DNA from: JAZDMK01 sp043800975
GTDB lineage: Bacteria > Bacteroidota > Bacteroidia > Bacteroidales > JAHJDW01
Length of the DNA stretch: 15,673 bases
Assembly: GCA_043800975.1 (NCBI GenBank)
Contig: JAZDMK010000086.1
Span: 1 to 15,673, forward strand
Direction: 5' to 3'
The notes beneath the pieces were generated by a model. The model was not told where the DNA came from. It ran no database searches and saw nothing but the letters and a program-made list of their open reading frames with translations. Below, piece after piece: positions 13,772 to 15,673 of this stretch (positions are counted from its first letter, which is position 1; each line of letters begins with the position of its first letter). Position numbers and translations under genes: made by a program.

Positions 13772-14377
13772 TTAATGTGCTCCCATCAACGAAAGGTCAC
13801 TGATGGCTGTATCCTTCCATTTACGGCCTTTGTATACACTTACAATTTCAAGTTCAATCACATCCCCTGTAGCAACCATCAGTTTGTAGTTCCAGCGAAT
13901 GTACTGCGGAATGATTGTATCCAGCAGTTTGATATAAAACAAAGGCTTTCCATTTTTAATAAGCTTCATCATCTTCACACGAGAATTATCTGCCCACACT
14001 TCTTCCGATTTTGCATAACCGTTGGTCAGCGTAATGCTGCGGAACGAAACCCCGGGACAAGGATAAGCGGTATCAAATCGGATGATGATTTTCTCGCCAA
14101 TCCCGTATTCTTTGGCCCCCTCCACCCAAGCTGTATTGCGATTACCATCGTTCATATTATTCGGAATGTATGTAATCGTATCGTGCTTCGGCAGTGATGA
14201 AGTAACATCCAGTGTCCAGCCAATGGCACAACCCAGGCTGCAGCCCCCGTTGAGTTCAATCCAGATATTTTCATAGGAAGAAGAATCACCGGGCGTGGCG
14301 GTGTATGTTTTCAGCTTTTGGCTGAAGGCATGCAGAGAGCATAGGAGGAGGAATGTTATGATGAAGCTGAATTTCAT
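13772..14377 (-). CDS. Secreted protein with NADase-type glycan-binding-like (discoidin-like) domain
   Basis: The 201-residue product has a signal peptide (MKFSFIITFLLLCSLHAFSQ). The mature part carries the pattern NDGNRNTAWVEGAKEYGIGE (about residues 76-95) followed by KIIIRFD. This is the signature I associate with NADase-type glycan-binding / discoidin-like β-sandwich domains (DGxxxTAWVEGxxxxGxGExI). Paired cysteines (ELNGGCSLGC, Cys46 and Cys50) may form a disulfide. It is probably a carbohydrate- or surface-binding exoprotein without its own enzyme part. The ATG overlaps the stop of the upstream lipoprotein gene by 4 nt (ATGA), so the two are translationally coupled. The 3' end abuts the palindromic element at 13678-13764. 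Confidence 0.75.
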   Translation of the reverse strand: MKFSFIITFLLLCSLHAFSQKLKTYTATPGDSSSYENIWIELNGGCSLGCAIGWTLDVTSSLPKHDTITYIPNNMNDGNRNTAWVEGAKEYGIGEKIIIRFDTAYPCPGVSFRSITLTNGYAKSEEVWADNSRVKMMKLIKNGKPLFYIKLLDTIIPQYIRWNYKLMVATGDVIELEIVSVYKGRKWKDTAISDLSLMGAH

Positions 14378-14955
14378 TTGCCTGAATTCTTAAATAATTC
14401 TTCTATAAAAACAATTTTACCATTAATAAGATTACAGATTATACAAAAAGAGCAATCACACGACTTACCAAAAATTCTTGCTGCTTCCCATTTCGTATTG
14501 ATATAAAAAAGGTGCAACAACCGCCTACTTATTTCGGGACACTCCGTTTTTAGAACTTCAAAATTGCCAGTTTCTGATTTGCAATTTATTGTTAAGGAGA
14601 ATATAATTTCACCTGTTTTACATGCGTGTTTACTAATAAAAGGATCCGAATTGATTACAGTTTCAAGATTCTCCTTTTTTACAAGCAACTTTGGTTTTAC
14701 ATCAGGCATTGAATATCCATATTTACTCATATCTATATTGTCACATTCCCGGAAACTTTGGTTTTCATTTTCAACGGAAATAGCATGAAAGACATGAATT
14801 CTTTTGTATTTCATTTGAAGGTCATCTCTAACCTCAAAAACCACTTTCTCATGCATACCTGTTTTGTAAAAACTATTAAAAGTTTCTGTTCTTTTATTAT
14901 TACAAGAGTAACACAAAAATGCAATGAGGAATGTTATGATGAACCTTGTTTTCAT
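14374..14955 (-). CDS. Putative lipoprotein with C-terminal cysteine cluster
   Basis: The 193-residue product has a lipoprotein signal (MKTRFIITFLIAFLCYSC, Cys18). The mature domain begins NNKRTETFNSFYKTGMHEKV. Near the C-terminus lies CDCSFCIIC (Cys166, 168, 171, 174), a CxCxxCxxC arrangement that could bind a metal or form disulfides. Cysteines at about 71, 112, 125 and 139 also occur, an unusually high number for an exported Bacteroidota protein. The family is not recognised. It overlaps both neighbours by 4 nt (ATGA junctions at 14952-14955 and 14374-14377), which puts it in the middle of a tightly coupled three-gene operon. Confidence 0.75.
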   Translation of the reverse strand: MKTRFIITFLIAFLCYSCNNKRTETFNSFYKTGMHEKVVFEVRDDLQMKYKRIHVFHAISVENENQSFRECDNIDMSKYGYSMPDVKPKLLVKKENLETVINSDPFISKHACKTGEIIFSLTINCKSETGNFEVLKTECPEISRRLLHLFYINTKWEAARIFGKSCDCSFCIICNLINGKIVFIEELFKNSGK

Positions 14956-15260
14956 GGCCTGTTAGAATCATTCGGAAATACGACAACATAACATTCGATA
15001 ATCGGCGGCGGATCATTTTTGGAATTTGTTTTCTTTGCTTTATTCTTTGATTTTGCTTTCAGAGAATCGGACTTATGAATCGAGTCGGCCTTTTTTAATG
15101 GATCGTCCTTTAACTTTGCCAGAGTCGAAGTATCAATTGCGGAACCATAATCATAACACAACATCTGTTGATCCTGTTTTTTACCATTCCCGCAGCCCGA
15201 CACAAAAAGTCCTAGAAGCAAGCTTCCGAAAAACAGTTTGAGAGTGCGGAGTTTTTTCAT
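14952..15260 (-). CDS. Small lysine-rich lipoprotein
   Basis: The 102-residue product has a lipobox (LGLFVSGC, Cys23) and then a low-complexity, Lys/Ser/Asp-rich linker (KKADSIHKSDSLKAKSKNKA). It ends in a short hydrophobic stretch (IIECYVVVFPNDSNRP). There is little room for a folded domain, so it is likely a flexible tethered peptide. It is the first gene of the 15260-13772 operon, with a TAnnTTTG element at 15301-15308, and overlaps the next gene by 4 nt. I do not recognise it. Confidence 0.7.
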   Translation of the reverse strand: MKKLRTLKLFFGSLLLGLFVSGCGNGKKQDQQMLCYDYGSAIDTSTLAKLKDDPLKKADSIHKSDSLKAKSKNKAKKTNSKNDPPPIIECYVVVFPNDSNRP

Positions 15261-15300
15261 AACAAGAATTCTGGAAATCTTCTGATTGGTTTATCAGTTT

Positions 15301-15308
15301 CAAAAATA
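15301..15308 (-). promoter_or_regulatory. Possible -7 element (TATTTTTG) for the three-gene lipoprotein operon
   Basis: TATTTTTG on the minus strand fits TAnnTTTG and lies 40 nt before the ATG at 15260. The region is AT-rich, so a chance match is quite possible, and no -33 TTG is seen. Confidence 0.35.
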
Positions 15309-15364
15309 ACGAAAATAATTGGGAAATGGTCTGTTCATACTCTTATAAAAAACGACGAGTTGCA

Positions 15365-15673
15365 TTAAAATTCCCCTCTGGCAGAACCGAGCAGATTTTC
15401 TGCGAGTTCATAAGCGCTCAAATGAAAACATAATAAGTTGCGCGAATAGCGGTGCCCGACAGGGCGGGGTGTTGCATAACGATGAAGTATAAATCGCTCC
15501 AGTTCTTCAATCACTGAATTCAGATCATTTCGAATGTCTGCATCTTTAATTCTGTATACATACAACCCTAATGATTCCAGATAATCGTGCCTGACCCTGT
15601 CTTGTTCTTCTTTTTGGTTATGACTACGTCCGTCAATCTCAATTACAAGACTTAAACTTTTTACAAAAAAATC
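15365..15673 (-). CDS. DUF559 endonuclease-like protein, C-terminal part (cut by window edge)
   Basis: The frame is open to the window edge and gives 102 residues. The visible part matches the DUF559 / Vsr-like nuclease fold: FVKSLSLVIEIDGRSHNQKE with the acidic pair in VIEIDG plus a His, then QDRVRHDYLESLGLYVYRIK. This includes the core strand-helix (LGLYVYRI) and a final helix (NDLNSVIEELERFIL). The family occurs in Bacteroidota as small stand-alone putative endonucleases, and the function is usually unproven. After ERFILHRY the reading frame continues for about 38 residues (ATPRPVGHRYSRNLL...) over DNA containing a small GC palindrome (gcccgacagggc, 15454-15465). This looks like repeat DNA read as a tail. 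Confidence 0.8.
   Translation of the reverse strand, partial: DFFVKSLSLVIEIDGRSHNQKEEQDRVRHDYLESLGLYVYRIKDADIRNDLNSVIEELERFILHRYATPRPVGHRYSRNLLCFHLSAYELAENLLGSARGEF

Overview
The window looks like a chromosomal segment of a member of the Bacteroidota, probably an environmental, gliding or Chitinophagales/Sphingobacteriales-like lineage. Four observations point there: the gene order rplM-rpsI-rpsB-tsf, the Bacteroidota-type -7 promoter element TAnnTTTG ahead of at least seven genes, three large secreted proteins with type IX secretion (T9SS) C-terminal sorting domains, and a general lack of strong Shine-Dalgarno sites. Base composition is moderate overall and clearly more AT-rich around 11.5-12.7 kb. 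All protein genes except one (4169-4849) lie on the minus strand.

Layout from left to right. At 1-2276 is a ribosomal-protein/translation operon, read leftwards: a strong promoter, a leader with an inverted repeat, rplM (GTG start), rpsI, rpsB with a long charged tail, and tsf (cut by the window edge). At 2345-2769 is a small secreted CarboxypepD_reg-like protein with its own promoter and a strong terminator. At 2927-4030 is an AI-2E/PerM family membrane protein, divergent from the only plus-strand gene (4169-4849), which encodes an exported protein made of exactly six 33-residue repeats of two alternating subtypes. At 4885-5619 is a secreted coiled-coil protein of unknown function.

At 5744-10899 are three extracellular proteins with T9SS sorting domains: an SGNH-hydrolase/PKD protein, a seven-blade YCF48/BNR-type propeller, and a 736-residue seven-blade DF[DN]PG (SBBP-like) propeller. 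The first and third share a nearly identical 207-bp sorting-domain cassette (about 95% DNA identity), which suggests recent duplication or gene conversion. The 362-bp gap at 8327-8688 holds what looks like the decayed C-terminal helix-turn-helix of a LuxR-like regulator.

At 11004-15260 is a run of seven small exported proteins (four lipoproteins, one probable outer-membrane barrel, one protein with a NADase-type glycan-binding-like motif, one unknown) in two probable operons. Between the operons is a 386-bp repeat-rich spacer with REP-like units and a GC-rich palindromic element bounded by 13-bp direct repeats. The right edge cuts a DUF559 endonuclease-like gene. I see no CRISPR array, complete transposase, rRNA or tRNA gene. 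The best candidates for something undescribed are the six-repeat protein and the compact lipoprotein/secreted cluster; both are inferences without a known function.
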